Source: Neonectria sp. B-13
Taxonomy: Eukaryota; Ascomycota; Sordariomycetes; Hypocreales; Nectriaceae
DNA: 64,000 bases
Direction: 5' to 3'
Assembly: GCA_002682825.1 (NCBI GenBank)
Contig: NOKP01000010.1
Coordinates: forward strand, 1,054,001-1,118,000
A model generated the notes under the pieces. The model did no database searches and had not been told where the DNA came from. It saw nothing but the letters and a program-made list of their open reading frames with translations. Position 1 is the first letter of the stretch; the number at the start of each line of letters is the position of its first letter. Both the position numbers and the translations under genes were made by a program. Of this stretch, positions 23,291 to 36,730 are shown piece after piece.

Positions 23291-24553
23291 TCATCGCGGC
23301 CGACTGTCCAGTCGATTTCCATCGCTTGTGCCCTTCTTCTCCGGCGCCTTGGACTTGTCGTCCCCATCGCCCTTTCTCTTGACAGCACCGCGGAGCGTCT
23401 GGCCCTGTCCAGCAAACTGGGGTCGGTTGGCATTCTCCTTCTCTTGTTCCTTGTCCGCGTCTGTCTTGACTGGCTTGATCTCATAGCCAAAGAACAGCTT
23501 GTTGGGTGGCAGCCGTAGTGCAGCAGGGGCACCTGTTCGTCGCAGAGGAAGTCCGGGAGTCTCTGCGGCAGCTGGCACGGGAGTTGCGGGCTTGGGGGTT
23601 GAGTTCTTGCTGCCCTTCTTTGCCAACCGCTGGCCACCACCAAGGAAGTTGGTGATGTTGCTGGTGACCGACGGAGCGATGGCGTTGTAGTTGATGGACT
23701 GGGCCATGGTGCCTTGATTGTGAAGGAGTCCTCCGGCAGGGACGCCACTGCGTCCGCTTCTGGGAGTGCTCGTGCCGCTCTTCCTTTCGGGTTCGACATA
23801 GCCGACTGGAGGAGCAAAATCGACGGAAACGTCAGTTTCGATCATGCTCACGCCCATTTTGTCTGTCTCTGGCTTGACGTCCAAGACAGCAACGTCGTAC
23901 ACTTCGTCGTTGTACTCAAAGTTGAAGACGTCACCCTTGGTGAGAGTGGCGAAGTTGCGGAAGGCCTTTTCCAGGACGGCCTTTGGGTCACTGATTTCGA
24001 GGAAGTTGACGGATTGCGGTTGAAGCTTGACCATCTTGGCAAGTTCCAGCGAGGTGGTGCGGATCTGAATCATGTCGCCGACATCCATGCCCAACGTCTC
24101 CATCATCTATAAATAATTAGTCAGAACCGCACCTGATAATGCACCACATCGGCCATACGTACCCATTGCGGAATGTAGGCTCGGCCCTCCTCAGCAATAA
24201 ACTCCAACACACCAGCGTGCGAATGCTTCCCCTTCTCTCCGTTGATCATCTCCATCAGCAAGGGCCACTGGACGTGGAGCTTGGACACCTTATCGAGGGC
24301 GGAGGCGGGGAGAATGATCTTGGAGCCGTAGTTCAGCTCTGGGCGTTCGGATCCAGGGGCCATGATGACGGGGTAGCATCGGTAGTACTCGTCGAAGCGT
24401 TGCACGATGGGCCGTCGTCCGTGGCGAGCCATGTTGTAGAGGTGGTCCGGGTTGGACGGGTCGAACCCGCCGCCGCCGCCGAAGCCTGAATACTGCACGA
24501 TCTTGTGTTAGTCTTGCAAGTAGCTACGGGGTAGCGGTATAGCGACGAACCAT
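23291..24553 (-). CDS. ufd1: UFD1, ubiquitin fusion degradation protein 1
   Basis: The UFD1 subunit of the Cdc48-Npl4-Ufd1 complex, which extracts polyubiquitinated proteins in ER-associated and nuclear degradation. Coding exons (minus): 24551-24553 (only the ATG), 24163-24492 and 23291-24106, giving 382 residues. The N-terminal double-psi barrel domain is clear: [61 protein letters not shown], then FRNFATLTKGDVF and DVAVLDVKPE. The tail is disordered and basic. The ATG-only coding exon is inferred because the frame upstream of YSGFGGGGGFDP has no ATG, whereas an ATG followed directly by GTTCGT lies 58 bases upstream. LIN1 is divergent on the other side. Confidence 0.95.
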
Positions 24554-25117
24554 GTTGATCGCGACTATGGGTTTAGACCAGGTGATCGTGCGGTATGGCG
24601 GGGCGAAGTCTGGCGTGGGATTGCTGGCGGTCAGCAAAGGCGCTGGTAGGCTGCGGATTCTGTGTGTGATGCTGCAAGCAAATCCAGCGGTGTACTGGAT
24701 ATGGCGGATCTGGTTGAGATGTGTGGTACTGGCTGCTGGCGTCGGTGGTCGTACAGTGTTGTTGGTCTGTTGGATGGAGAGAGCTCAAAGATGCAGGTGG
24801 AAGTTGTCCAGAGACTCTACGTTGACGTGGGGGATGTGGAGCACTGGAAGCAGCGGCAAAAAGGCAGCTGTTGGATGACGCAGTTTCGCAGGGCCCCAGG
24901 CTACAGTGGGTGACCGCCTAAAAGAGGAAAAAAATGGCCCAACCAGTAGCTGAGCAGCGTGTTTGCAGTTGGCGTTGGGTCCAAGCTCCTCAGAGCAAAC
25001 CTAGCCTCGACATCAAATCCAAATGCGCCGGTGAATCATCCAAAGCATCTGCATCCTCGCTTCAAAGATCCTCCAAAGGGCAATTGAAGCTCATAATCCT
25101 CCAGTGCTCTACGCAAT
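24554..25117. other. Bidirectional promoter between UFD1 and LIN1
   Basis: A 564-base region separating two divergent housekeeping genes. It must contain both promoters; no specific box could be assigned confidently. Confidence 0.6.
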
Positions 25118-26521
25118 ATGGCTTCACGACACTCCGCGGCGCGGCCCAAGCGAGCCGGCGAGACCTTTGCGCGCGCCAATCACAACAAAGACGACACCGA
25201 CACCAAGCGGGCCAAGTTCGACGTCCGCAACCCCTCCATCTTGGCTCCCGATGCCCGAGAAGACGACGCTATCCTCGATGCCGATGTCATTGGCGGCACC
25301 GGTGCTACGAAGCGAGGTGCTGTGAACCTCGATGGCTACGACAGCGATTCAGATAACGAGAACATCAATGCTCGCGCCGCCAGTCGCAAGAAAGGCGACG
25401 TGAACATCCTGGACCAGCTGGACAACTACAACGCCAATAATGCCTCTTCTGGGAAGGCTGCTGGTGGCGACGATGACGACGACGACGACATGTTTGCTGT
25501 CGACGACGACGAGGGAGAGAAGGCAGCCTCCGAAAACGGTGACTTTGACAAGTCTGGCCGCAAGAAGAAGGATGTGCGCTTCCTCGACGTCGAGCAGATT
25601 GAGGGTCAGGAAGACGAGAGCAAAACCGGTGGCGAAATCCGACTAGACGATCGGGGCAGCAGTGACGATGAGGTAGATGTGGATCTGGCCATTCAAGAGG
25701 AGGGCGTGGACGAAGAAGTTGGAGCCGGCGGGCTTAAGAGGAACGCACCCAAAGTGGAAGCCTTCAACCTAAAGGCAGAAATGGAAGAGGGCCAGTTCGA
25801 TCAGTCCGGAAACTATGTCCGCAAAGCGGGAGACCCTGATGCAGCTCACGACACCTGGCTGGAAGGGCTTAGCAAGAAGGAAATGAAGAAGGCCGCCGAA
25901 GCTCACGAGAAGCGCGAGGCGGACGCACGGAAGCAACGCATCCAAGATGATGAGGTTTTGGTGTCAGAGCTGCTCAAGACGCTGATCCTCCGGCTGGAGA
26001 GAACAGAAACACCCCTTGAGGCACTGGCCCGACTTGGCAGGAGCCAACCCAAGAGCAAGAAGATTCCCAAGTGGAAGCTCAAGAAGATGAACAAGGGCGC
26101 CGAGGGAATGGAGGTAGATGGCGAAAACAACGAGGATCCGGAACAAACTCGGGTCAAGCAATCGATCGACGCCATCACAGAAGCCGCGGACAAGTTGCTT
26201 AGCCGGGACTACGAAGACATTTACGACCAAGAACGGGAACTGCTTGTCCGGGAATATCGCAAAGAGACCGGGGAAGAATGGGTCGAGCCGGAAACGGTGC
26301 ATGCTGATGCCAACGAGAAGGGGGGGGATGCGGTGAAGCCGGGAACTATGTGGGAGTTCCGGTGGTCAGACGGGCGCGACGAGGGCGCCAAACAGGGACC
26401 GTTTGATGGGGCTACGATGAAGGCATGGCAGGAGGCCGGGTATTTCACAGAGGGGTCGGTCGAGTTCCGAGCTGTGGAGGAGGGACGGGATTGGACCCCG
26501 CGGATTGGCGCCTTTGTATGA
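25118..26521 (+). CDS. lin1: LIN1/CD2BP2-like U5 snRNP GYF-domain protein
   Basis: Homologue of human CD2BP2 (U5-52K) and yeast Lin1, which binds the U5 snRNP protein Prp6/Dib1 side of the tri-snRNP during assembly and leaves before activation. Intronless, 467 residues. It opens with a basic stretch and the family motif KRAKFDVRNPSILAPDAREDDAILD, and continues with long acidic tracts (DDDDDDDMFAVDDDEGE). The middle has KVEAFNLKAEMEEGQFD and GNYVRK, typical of the family. The C-terminal GYF domain (about residues 405-467) has WEFRW, GPFDGATMKAWQEAGYF and FRAVEE. The length is in the usual range. Confidence 0.95.
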   Translation: MASRHSAARPKRAGETFARANHNKDDTDTKRAKFDVRNPSILAPDAREDDAILDADVIGGTGATKRGAVNLDGYDSDSDNENINARAASRKKGDVNILDQLDNYNANNASSGKAAGGDDDDDDDMFAVDDDEGEKAASENGDFDKSGRKKKDVRFLDVEQIEGQEDESKTGGEIRLDDRGSSDDEVDVDLAIQEEGVDEEVGAGGLKRNAPKVEAFNLKAEMEEGQFDQSGNYVRKAGDPDAAHDTWLEGLSKKEMKKAAEAHEKREADARKQRIQDDEVLVSELLKTLILRLERTETPLEALARLGRSQPKSKKIPKWKLKKMNKGAEGMEVDGENNEDPEQTRVKQSIDAITEAADKLLSRDYEDIYDQERELLVREYRKETGEEWVEPETVHADANEKGGDAVKPGTMWEFRWSDGRDEGAKQGPFDGATMKAWQEAGYFTEGSVEFRAVEEGRDWTPRIGAFV

Positions 26522-29500
26522 GCTCACGAGACCAAGCCGGCCAGAGATCGATGGTGCGGGCGGACGAAGGATTAGCCGCGGTACAACGGTGTTCCAGCAA
26601 TGCCTGACGGTGGCTCTTGGCCATGGGTGCTCGGCCAACCAGTGTAATGTGTACGTGGATGGCCAGAAGCCAAGTGGCTGAGGCAGGCCAAGTTGGAGAC
26701 GCGACGAGGGGCGACGAGGGGCGACGAGGGACGGCGAGGGACGGCATGTGGAGCGGGTCGCGTCGAAAACCCACAGACGACGACAAAGAGGGAATGCATG
26801 ACACAGATGGCTGCGACCCTTGGAGGCTTAGACGGGCTTGGACGGCCGTTGGGCGGCTCAGGTGCAGCAAGGTCACGATATGCTGCATGATGGTGCCGCG
26901 GGAGGATCCTCGTGGAGTGTCGTCGAGGTCTGGAGGAGGCTAGGGAGCCGACAAGGTGGCACCCGCGGGCACTTAGTCGCCATCTGGTTCCTGGGGATCC
27001 CGATCCGCGCTGGGGGGCGGGCGAGGCCGGGCGAGGGGAGGAGCCAAGGAGGCTGAGAAGCCGGGGAAAGGCTGGAGAAGCAGCTTCATAGGCGAGGCTT
27101 GAGCCGGCCCAAGCCCGTGACCCGTGATGCTCCGGGTGCGTGGAGCGGGGGCCGGGGCACGGGTGGCCCGTAGCCGAGCGGTTACCGTGGGAGGCGCCGT
27201 GAGAGGCGGCAAGCGGGCTGAATCGGAGGAGGGGACAGGGATGGGTGGATTCTGGCTGGGGAAAATGCATAGGCGGCGTACACAGAGGACCTGCAACTAC
27301 TATGTAACCAGGTGTAAGTGCAAGATGTACGTATATGAAAATGGATGGCTGGGATGGTTCTGATTTTGGAGAAGAGGATTTATGGGCGTTTCGGTGGACA
27401 GCAGCAGGTAAATGCATCACGACTAACAATTAAACAATCAGTGCGGCAGCTGCATAATACCTAGTTTGAGAAAGATGAATAAGAAGAAGAAAAAGAAAGA
27501 AAAACGAAAGGCTGGAGGCTCTGCTTGCCGCAAAAGGTAATGTCAGACCAGAGTCGGTCAGCCCAGGTCAAGCCCGGGGTCGGGGAGGCGAAGCGAGGTG
27601 AAGTCAGATCAGGCGAGGCCAGCTCAGGTGAGGGATCCAATCGGTGAGATTGGCATGAGGCCATCGCCATAACCACGGACCAGGTGTAGGGGGTCTCGAT
27701 CTGGAGCTGGGGGGGTCCGGAAACCACGCCAGATAAGCGGATGAGGCGAGATTCTTTCGCTGGCATCGCTGGGTGTGTCTTTTGCGAACTGAGGTGAGGG
27801 ATGAACTGATGGGGATGTTCGCCACATCACCCAACCCACGTCGACTGAGGCTAATACCGTTGTTTGCCTGCGAATACAGTCGGTCCGTGGGAGCCCGTGC
27901 CTAGCCAACGGGCCGACACAGGCCCGTATAGGTGGTTTCCTGGGTTCTGGGTTCTGGGTTCTCTACCTACTTCGTATGCTGCCATATTCATTCGATTGTG
28001 CCATTCGATTTCTCAGCAGAGGCCAGGAGTCATCTCATCAAAGCCGAGTAAATTGCTAATTGGTAGCCGCCTCACTTTGCTCTTCCCCCTCCCTCTCTGA
28101 CTTTTACTGCCTCACCATTCGCCTTCGCCCAGGTTACAGGTGAGGAGCTAACTGCGAGGTATACCCTACCATTCTGGATTGCTCCGTACACCCACCGCGG
28201 AGGAGGAGTTGCGCAACTGCGTACGCCAATGGAAACAAGGGAAGAGCTCGCTAGTGAATATCAACGGCCCCTCACTTGCTGGAGCTGGATCTGAGCTTGG
28301 AACTGTAGAGACAAGCTTGGAAGAGCTGGCGAGGGAGCCAAAGCCAAGGAGCCCACACGTTTTACTCGGTGCTAGCTTAATTGGACTTGTTGGTGTTCTG
28401 TTGGAGGAACGAGGCCTTTGGACCACCCCCCGCGGCGGACGAGGTGCGAGGTTTGCCCCGCCCGTCTCTTTGCCATTGCGTAAAAAGACGCAACAACATG
28501 AGAAACGCAGGCTAGCTCGAGATAGGCCAGGCCTGGTTGACTAAAGGAGATAGACACCAACAAACAGGCTGCGGCTGCGGCCTATGACCTGAGGAGCTAC
28601 GGGCCGTGATGATTTCCTGGTATAAGAGCGCAAACGTAAGAGGTTTCCACCGGGTTTTCAATCATTCGGCGGCAAAGACGGTAGCAGACGGACACGTACA
28701 CGTAAGAGCTGTGACTGTGCTGGACTTCGTGCGTGATTCCGGCGACGCTGTGCGATAGATAGTACCGCGAAAGCTCCGGCGACTGCGGGCCTGATTCCCC
28801 GTCGAGGAAGATTGGCGCTGGCATGACAGATGGAGGCGCTTGAGCACAGACTCCGGGCGCCAAAGGGGAGCGCGGTCAGAGCCGTGAAGATCAGGCAAGC
28901 AACGAAGGAGGTGAAAGTGAGGCGCATATTGAGATCTCTTGACCGACGCATCGGAGCACGGGGGGGTGGTGTGTGGCCCAGTCGGCGAGGGTTCCGGGGG
29001 GGAGGAGGAGGAGGCTTCGTCGAGGAGGCTTCGTCAAGGAGACGTCCGGACACACAGCGGGCGGGCATTCATCATAGCATGGGGTGTTGGCAGCGCAGGG
29101 CGGCGGCATGGCAACATGGCAGCATTGGACAGGGGCAAAACGAACCTTGCGAGCAATCCCTGGGAAAACGGGACTGACAGAACTGGGCCGATAATGATGC
29201 TGGAGCTTGAGCTCTCACCATCGGAACCTTGATAAGTCGATGCTGCCACCACTCAGGGCCCCATGCCATGCGTCCACCGCCACAATGCCATAATCGCCAA
29301 ACAACTGCCCCTCGGGCTCCTCTTGTGAGGACCGCTCAGCAAATGGTACTTGCTGCGCCGGTGGCGGGGCCGTAGGCGAGAGATGTATCTTAGCTGCCAA
29401 GTCACCCCACCATGCATCCCGCCCACTTCAAGGGAGGGGCAATCCATGGCTTGCATGGGATGGGATAGGGCCATGTCACAGCACAGCAGAAAGTTCAGTG

Positions 29501-29858
29501 GCCGGTACATTTGTTGACAGACGAGAGAGAAACTGATGAAGAGGGGCAACGAGGATGGTGGTGGTGATGATGATGATGATGATGACGCCCTGCACTTCTT
29601 GCCCCCTTTTGTGTAATTCGGTTTTCAAAATCCGAGGACGTATCAGGGGGGCATGGTCTACGTTGGGGAGTTGGGCTTAGGGTGAAGGGCAGCTAGAGGT
29701 CATAGTCGGAGCGGGTGAACGGGATGGATTGGAGGCATGGTTGATGCTCAATTGTCGACGTATGCCTTTGTTGAGATTGCACACCGTTTGTTGTCGAGCA
29801 CGGCAACACGAGAGAATAACATGTTCAAGCTCCAGGACCCAACAAGAGAGTTCCACTG

Positions 29859-29958
29859 NNNNNNNNNNNNNNNNNNNNNNNNNNNNNNNNNNNNNNNNNN
29901 NNNNNNNNNNNNNNNNNNNNNNNNNNNNNNNNNNNNNNNNNNNNNNNNNNNNNNNNNN
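29859..29958. other. Scaffold gap of 100 N
   Basis: Exactly 100 undetermined bases, the conventional size for a gap of unknown length. A gene could be hidden or split here. Confidence 1.
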
Positions 29959-30864
29959 ATTAGCCTCATCGCTTCACCAACCGGCGGATTGTTATGTCCC
30001 TCACACCCACCCACCCACCCACTCAGCCGATTCCATTGCCTCCCCCCGCCATCCCATCCATGGTGGCCGTGTGTCGTCGTGGTCTGGGTTGTTGCTAGGT
30101 TGCTAAGTTGCTAGGTTGTTTCTCTAATTCACACACACCCCTCCCACCCTCTGCTCCACTCCATTCCACGCCACGCCCTCCTCCCTCCTCACCTTCTCCT
30201 CCTCTCCTGGGCTGAGGCAGGACGAGACGAGGCGAGGCGAGGAGAGAGAGAGCACGACCGACACACGCGGGAGCGACGGAGTGGTCAGTGGCCAGTGTCA
30301 GTGGCCCGCCGGGGTGACGGGGTGGCGGCAGAAAACAGCGGGCAACAGGCAGCGGGCGGAATGGGCCCTTGGCTGATAATCCGGCCGTCCAGGAATGAAA
30401 TATGTACTTCTTCTCCCCTCCTCCTCGTCCAACTCTTCTCTTCCTTTCTTCTTTCTCTCTTCATACCTCCTCACCATCAAACAAACCATCAATCACCCTT
30501 TCTGGTACGTCTCACTGTCCTCCTCCCAGCAGTGCACCCTCGTCTGTCTCTGATACCTCCGGGACGATGGGAAGCATCCATCATCCATCCGTCCTGCTAT
30601 CCCAATACACCACCACCACCACCCCCTCTTCTCCCTTATCATCACATCACCACCTCCATCCGTCCCTCCTCCTCTGCGAGCTCTGTATGGATGGACCTGC
30701 GCTCTGTTTGGACTCTGGGTTGGCAATCAAGCTACTCATACGCTATTTGATGCTACGCTGCACTGCCAACCCACCAAAACGACGCCAGACGCCATGACAC
30801 GGGTTGCCCCTCCTTTCGGCGAGGTTCCCCTCCTTCCCAGCTCAGCTCAACAGAGCATCATGAA

Positions 30865-32443
<1,579 letters not shown>

Positions 32444-34288
32444 ACGGCTTACGGGGTTCGACACTCCCTTCCGTCGACCCACGAACCAAACAAAACACCT
32501 AATTCGCCGCGGCCGGATGTCGCCATGCATTAGCTGCGTGCGTTGTTAATGACCAAGATTAAAAAAAATACCAAAACCTCGACTTGGGAGACTGTCTGGA
32601 GGAGGGTGTAACGAGTTCTTGCTTCTCCTAGCTACGTCGGCCTACTTGCTTGGCATAGTGCTGCTAGTCTAGCCATGGACAAAAAAATAGATCCATCCCT
32701 CCAATCTGCTGGTCCGATTGCTGTGTTTTCTGCTGTGACGTGATGTATCTAGTACAATGCTTGTCTTGCACCATTTGATGCATCATACCTAAGAATGAAG
32801 AAGGGTATTGAACTTGACTTAACTGCCGCAAAGTGCCTGTACCGGGCGAGCTATTCCCCGCTAGAAGGCTCATGTTATGGGTTTCTGATTTTCCACCGAC
32901 GGGGTGCAGTGGGCTTTGGATATGTGCGTGCCGAATTGTAGACATGAATGTTTCTCCCGCTTTGTGTGATGCTAGGAGGATCGTACGTGTACTCGACGCG
33001 GTCGAGATTCCGACAAGAGTTGGCTTTGCCGGCGCAAGGGGCTTCAGAACCTGCATGCTGCTAGTTGAGCTGAGATGGTCTGTTGAATTGGATCTCGGCA
33101 TGGACACCATCACGAGTCGTGTTCGGAAACCTGAGCTGACTCGACGACTATCATCTCGGAGAATCCTGCTCAGTAGAGACTCGAAAGACGCGATTTTGTT
33201 TCGACCTAATCTCCTTTACTTCCCCGCCGACTTACATGGCTAGTCTGCCGATGCTATGGCTCAAGTCAACCAGAGCCTCTCTCTTTAGCCAGCCAGTTCA
33301 TTGTCCTCGAGCACGCCCTACTCTCCCTAACTCCCTAACCAGGGAAGAGAATCTTATCAAAGACCTCGTGCAACGACACGCCGTCTCATTCCCGGTCCAT
33401 GTACACATCTCCGTGTGCTCCCTAGCTTGTCATAGTTGTAAGTAGTCAGCCTGTGTCTCGGAAATGCACACGTTGTCGGGCGACTGTCTCAGTACAATGC
33501 AGCCTGTCTTAATCGATGCGAACACGCTGATTGGCACAAAGAACTTTCTCGAGCACTGTTAAGGTCCACGTGGATGAATATAATCATGTTCACATTTACT
33601 TCTTTCGGTCTCCTTCCGGTCTCCTTCTTCCCTCCCTTTCTGTTTGGCACCCTCCCCTTGCCTGCCTGCTGAATTCGGAATCATGTCTCCTACTTCAACA
33701 GATTTTTAGAATAGCCCTATCCCAATATTCCATTCCTCCGTTCCCTGTTGGCCTGTCCGAATGCCCGGACCTCTTTTCCCCTGTCCCCTTAAAGCAAATC
33801 GAGATAAAACGCTTTCCGTTTGATCCGGGGATATCATTGTACAACGTCTCGTTGGCTGAAGCCCGACGAATACGTCGGAAAAAAACAAAAACAATAAAAA
33901 TCAAAGCACTGGTGAGAATGTCCACGATGATGAGCAAGAGGAGAATGAATTGCTGGAAAATGCTTCCCTCTAGCCGGTGTGATCCGTGTTCTGCGTCCTG
34001 ATCTCCAGCCACCCCCCCTCTTCCAAGGCCTTCAATTGCAGCCCTGTTGTATTGTAACCTGTGTGCCGTCGCCGGTGTTTGCTCGGGCGGGCTACAATTG
34101 CTTGGACAAGCGGCCTGCTTGAGTCGTCCGGGATGCTCAAGGCATTGGTGAGGATATGATGGTGGCGTGATGTTGGGTATAGGAGTAGTCATAATACATG
34201 GATGTAAAGTCTCCTTCGATGGTGATGTGATGATATGCGTGTAAGCTAGTAAAACACTGGAGCATGCTCCCAACTGGAAGGACTCCAT
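32444..34288. other. Convergent intergenic region, no gene seen
   Basis: 3' region of GAPDH, about 1.8 kb in all, then the 3' region of the minus-strand gene ending at 34289. Short frames on both strands are not protein-like. Confidence 0.5.
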
Positions 34289-36730
34289 CTAGTTTTTGGC
34301 GTGGCTCCGCGAGCCCTTGTCACCGCCGCTATCCTTGAGGTTGACATCGGGTGTCCATTCTACATTCTCATCGGCGCACCAGTGGCGGAGAATGCGGAGG
34401 GCGGAGGTCGAAATCTCATCGAGGGTGGACCACGGCATGATCGAGACGCGCAGCGACGACGATTCGATAGCCTCGTTTGCCTCGCGGACGAGGGGCCAGA
34501 TCCGAGCACGATTGCGCTCGTGTTTGACGAGATCCTGTATAGTGATGTGGGCACCCGGATTATCAAAGCTGCCATAGCTTTTGATCACCTCCTCAATGGA
34601 CACGGCATGGAGCATGAGGATCAGCGCGTACAGTGGCTGGCACCGCCGCATGTCCAGTCGCCGGACCTCTTTTTGCAGGAACTCCAGCAGCGGGAACAAG
34701 CTTGCCCAACTAGCCGCGTCGTAAGCCTTTCCAGAAAGGTTGCGGCTAATGTTCAGAGCCTGGAAACTGGTCATGAAAGCGATGATGCTCTCGACGGTAT
34801 ACACATGGCCCAGCTTCACTTCGCGGTGCTGCATGCTGCCGTTTGCCTGAGCGGACCGTTTCATCGCTTGATCGCCTTTATGCTTAAGTCGTCGACCAAG
34901 GCTGGCGAAGTGAGTTTGCCTTGCAATCATGGCCTTGAACTCGGCCTTATCGGCCTTTGCGCCATCGGTGCCGTTGGCCATGGGCCGGTCTGAAGATGGT
35001 GGAGCTGAGGGGGTCGCTGTGGCAGCATCGCCAGGGGTGTGAACTTGGGAGTTGTTGGAGCTGACTCGCGACATGGCCGCAGTGCCCTTCTTGGAAGGTG
35101 TTGAAGGAGGTGGTGGCAGGCGAGACGAGCCAGATATTGATGACGTTCTTGGTCGTTTTACGGATATTGAATCCACAATGGTTTCGGTTGTGCTGGCAGG
35201 GCGCTTCTTTGCTTGCGCAGGCGGCGCTTCTGAGCTGACGGAACGTTCTTGTCGTGTGGGTTCCTTTCGTGGTGGCAGCGCGAGGTAACGCTTGACCGAC
35301 TGTCTGATGCGTTTGGAGATGTACAGCGTCACAAGTAGAGTTTTCCGTTTCTCCTTGCCGCCCGAGTCGTCGTCATCCTGCTCCACGGGCGCTTTCCTGG
35401 CAATCGTGGAGGATGCTCTGTCCTCTTTGGGACGCTCCTCACTCCGTCTCTCATTTCGTTCCTCCGCATCTGTGTCTTCTTGAGGCTTGGGGTCTGACTT
35501 GCCATCCGACTTGGCGTCTTGTTTGACTCGTTTGGATAGTTCTGCCTCTATTTGGGGTGGGAGTGTGGGCGATAACAACGCGGGCAGTCGCACGGGAGAC
35601 CTCTCTCTCTTGGCTCTAGGAGGCTCCTCCTGCTTCTTGAGCTTTGTCGGTCTCGTACCGTCCACAGCATCCTCGCGTGCCTTTCTCCTCTCCCCCCGAT
35701 CTGCACCATCGCGGCCGTCCAGATTCAGGTGTAGAGGCGACAACAAGGGGGGAACTGACGGTCGGGAGGATGAATCGGCCTTTGTGGGTGTGTTTTTTGT
35801 GCTTCCCAAGGTGCTGGGACGAGCTCCATTTAGTGAGTCGCCGCGTGCGCGCCCGGCGGGCGAGAGGTTGCGGGAGGAGGCTGCTGCGCCCTTGAGTATG
35901 CTTCGGCCGTTGGGGAGGGAAGAAGATGAGGACTTGGTGTCTCGCTGAGAAGGATAATCTGAAGGCGCGAGCGAGTCTCGGTCCTTACGACGCAGGGGTT
36001 CGTCGCGCGATGCTCGCGATCGGTCGTCGGAGCCACGACTAGGGTCTGGTCGAGCACGTTTCTGTGATCGGTGTTCGTCATCGACGTCGGCCGTGCGCTT
36101 TCTGCTGTCCGGCGACACATGGCGAGGGGGGAGGAGGGCTTTGGTGGGCGGCTTCGGGGGAAGCCTACTGCTGGTCAGCTTGGGAGGCTCCTGGGCTTTG
36201 TGCATGGCCGGTGTGCCGTACCTCATATCAACAATGTTCTCGCGAGGTTTGGGGGGTTTCGGGTCGACTATATGGGGACCTTCCCGATGGCGGTGGCTGT
36301 CTGGCTTCCTCATTTCGGGAGGGGGCTTCAAGTCGCCATGTGCGCGTTCAGGATCTCGCTTCCTGACATTGGGGGGCTCCGGGGTGGTGTCCGAGGTGAC
36401 ACCAGTAGTCTTTTTATTCTTGTAGTCGCTGAGCGACAGTTTCTTCTTCTCGTTGCCGGCCTTGGCGAGTGCGTTGACCTCTCTAGGAACGGGCTTTGGG
36501 GGCTCGACACGCATGTCGTAGTACGATCTGGTGAGGAGGACACCGCGATCTGCCTCGGAGACGAGGGTAGCGTATTGCAGGCGGGTGTTGTCCCATTCCT
36601 CAAAGCGCTTCGATTTGGCGTCGTCAACGGGGATGCGGTATCGCCAGTCGGGGGAGTAGGACAGGTGATGGGGCTTCTCGGGCAGGATGCGCTGGGTAAG
36701 CAACTGGACCGTCTTCGCCGCAGCTTCCAT
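34289..36730 (-). CDS. Large disordered nuclear protein with AFF C-terminal-homology-like domain
   Basis: A single 813-residue frame. The first 100 residues are conserved-looking (LLPEK-like start, then HLSYSPDWRYRIPVDDAKSK, DMRVEPPKPVPRE). Residues about 110-600 are disordered, rich in Arg, Lys, Pro, Ser and Asp with many basic clusters. The last 200 residues are helical: LGRRLKHKGDQAMKR, YTVESIIAFMTSFQAL, ASLFPLLEFLQKEVRRLD and QPLYALILMLHAVSIEEVIKSY. The order and spacing recall the C-terminal homology domain of AF4/FMR2 scaffolds of the super elongation complex, such as human AFF4 (LKHNAD, then YLDAVVSFIECG). That assignment is my inference from pattern. The protein may be a transcription elongation scaffold. 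Confidence 0.6.
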   Translation of the reverse strand: MEAAAKTVQLLTQRILPEKPHHLSYSPDWRYRIPVDDAKSKRFEEWDNTRLQYATLVSEADRGVLLTRSYYDMRVEPPKPVPREVNALAKAGNEKKKLSLSDYKNKKTTGVTSDTTPEPPNVRKRDPERAHGDLKPPPEMRKPDSHRHREGPHIVDPKPPKPRENIVDMRYGTPAMHKAQEPPKLTSSRLPPKPPTKALLPPRHVSPDSRKRTADVDDEHRSQKRARPDPSRGSDDRSRASRDEPLRRKDRDSLAPSDYPSQRDTKSSSSSLPNGRSILKGAAASSRNLSPAGRARGDSLNGARPSTLGSTKNTPTKADSSSRPSVPPLLSPLHLNLDGRDGADRGERRKAREDAVDGTRPTKLKKQEEPPRAKRERSPVRLPALLSPTLPPQIEAELSKRVKQDAKSDGKSDPKPQEDTDAEERNERRSEERPKEDRASSTIARKAPVEQDDDDSGGKEKRKTLLVTLYISKRIRQSVKRYLALPPRKEPTRQERSVSSEAPPAQAKKRPASTTETIVDSISVKRPRTSSISGSSRLPPPPSTPSKKGTAAMSRVSSNNSQVHTPGDAATATPSAPPSSDRPMANGTDGAKADKAEFKAMIARQTHFASLGRRLKHKGDQAMKRSAQANGSMQHREVKLGHVYTVESIIAFMTSFQALNISRNLSGKAYDAASWASLFPLLEFLQKEVRRLDMRRCQPLYALILMLHAVSIEEVIKSYGSFDNPGAHITIQDLVKHERNRARIWPLVREANEAIESSSLRVSIMPWSTLDEISTSALRILRHWCADENVEWTPDVNLKDSGGDKGSRSHAKN

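Noticed and set aside
28166..28544. Frames of 86 and 121 codons on opposite strands near 28.3 kb
   Set aside because: They overlap, have no recognisable domain and no supporting splice or leader features.
29560..29590. GATGAT run as a possible coding Asp or Met tract
   Set aside because: No open frame with protein-like context surrounds it; treated as a simple repeat.
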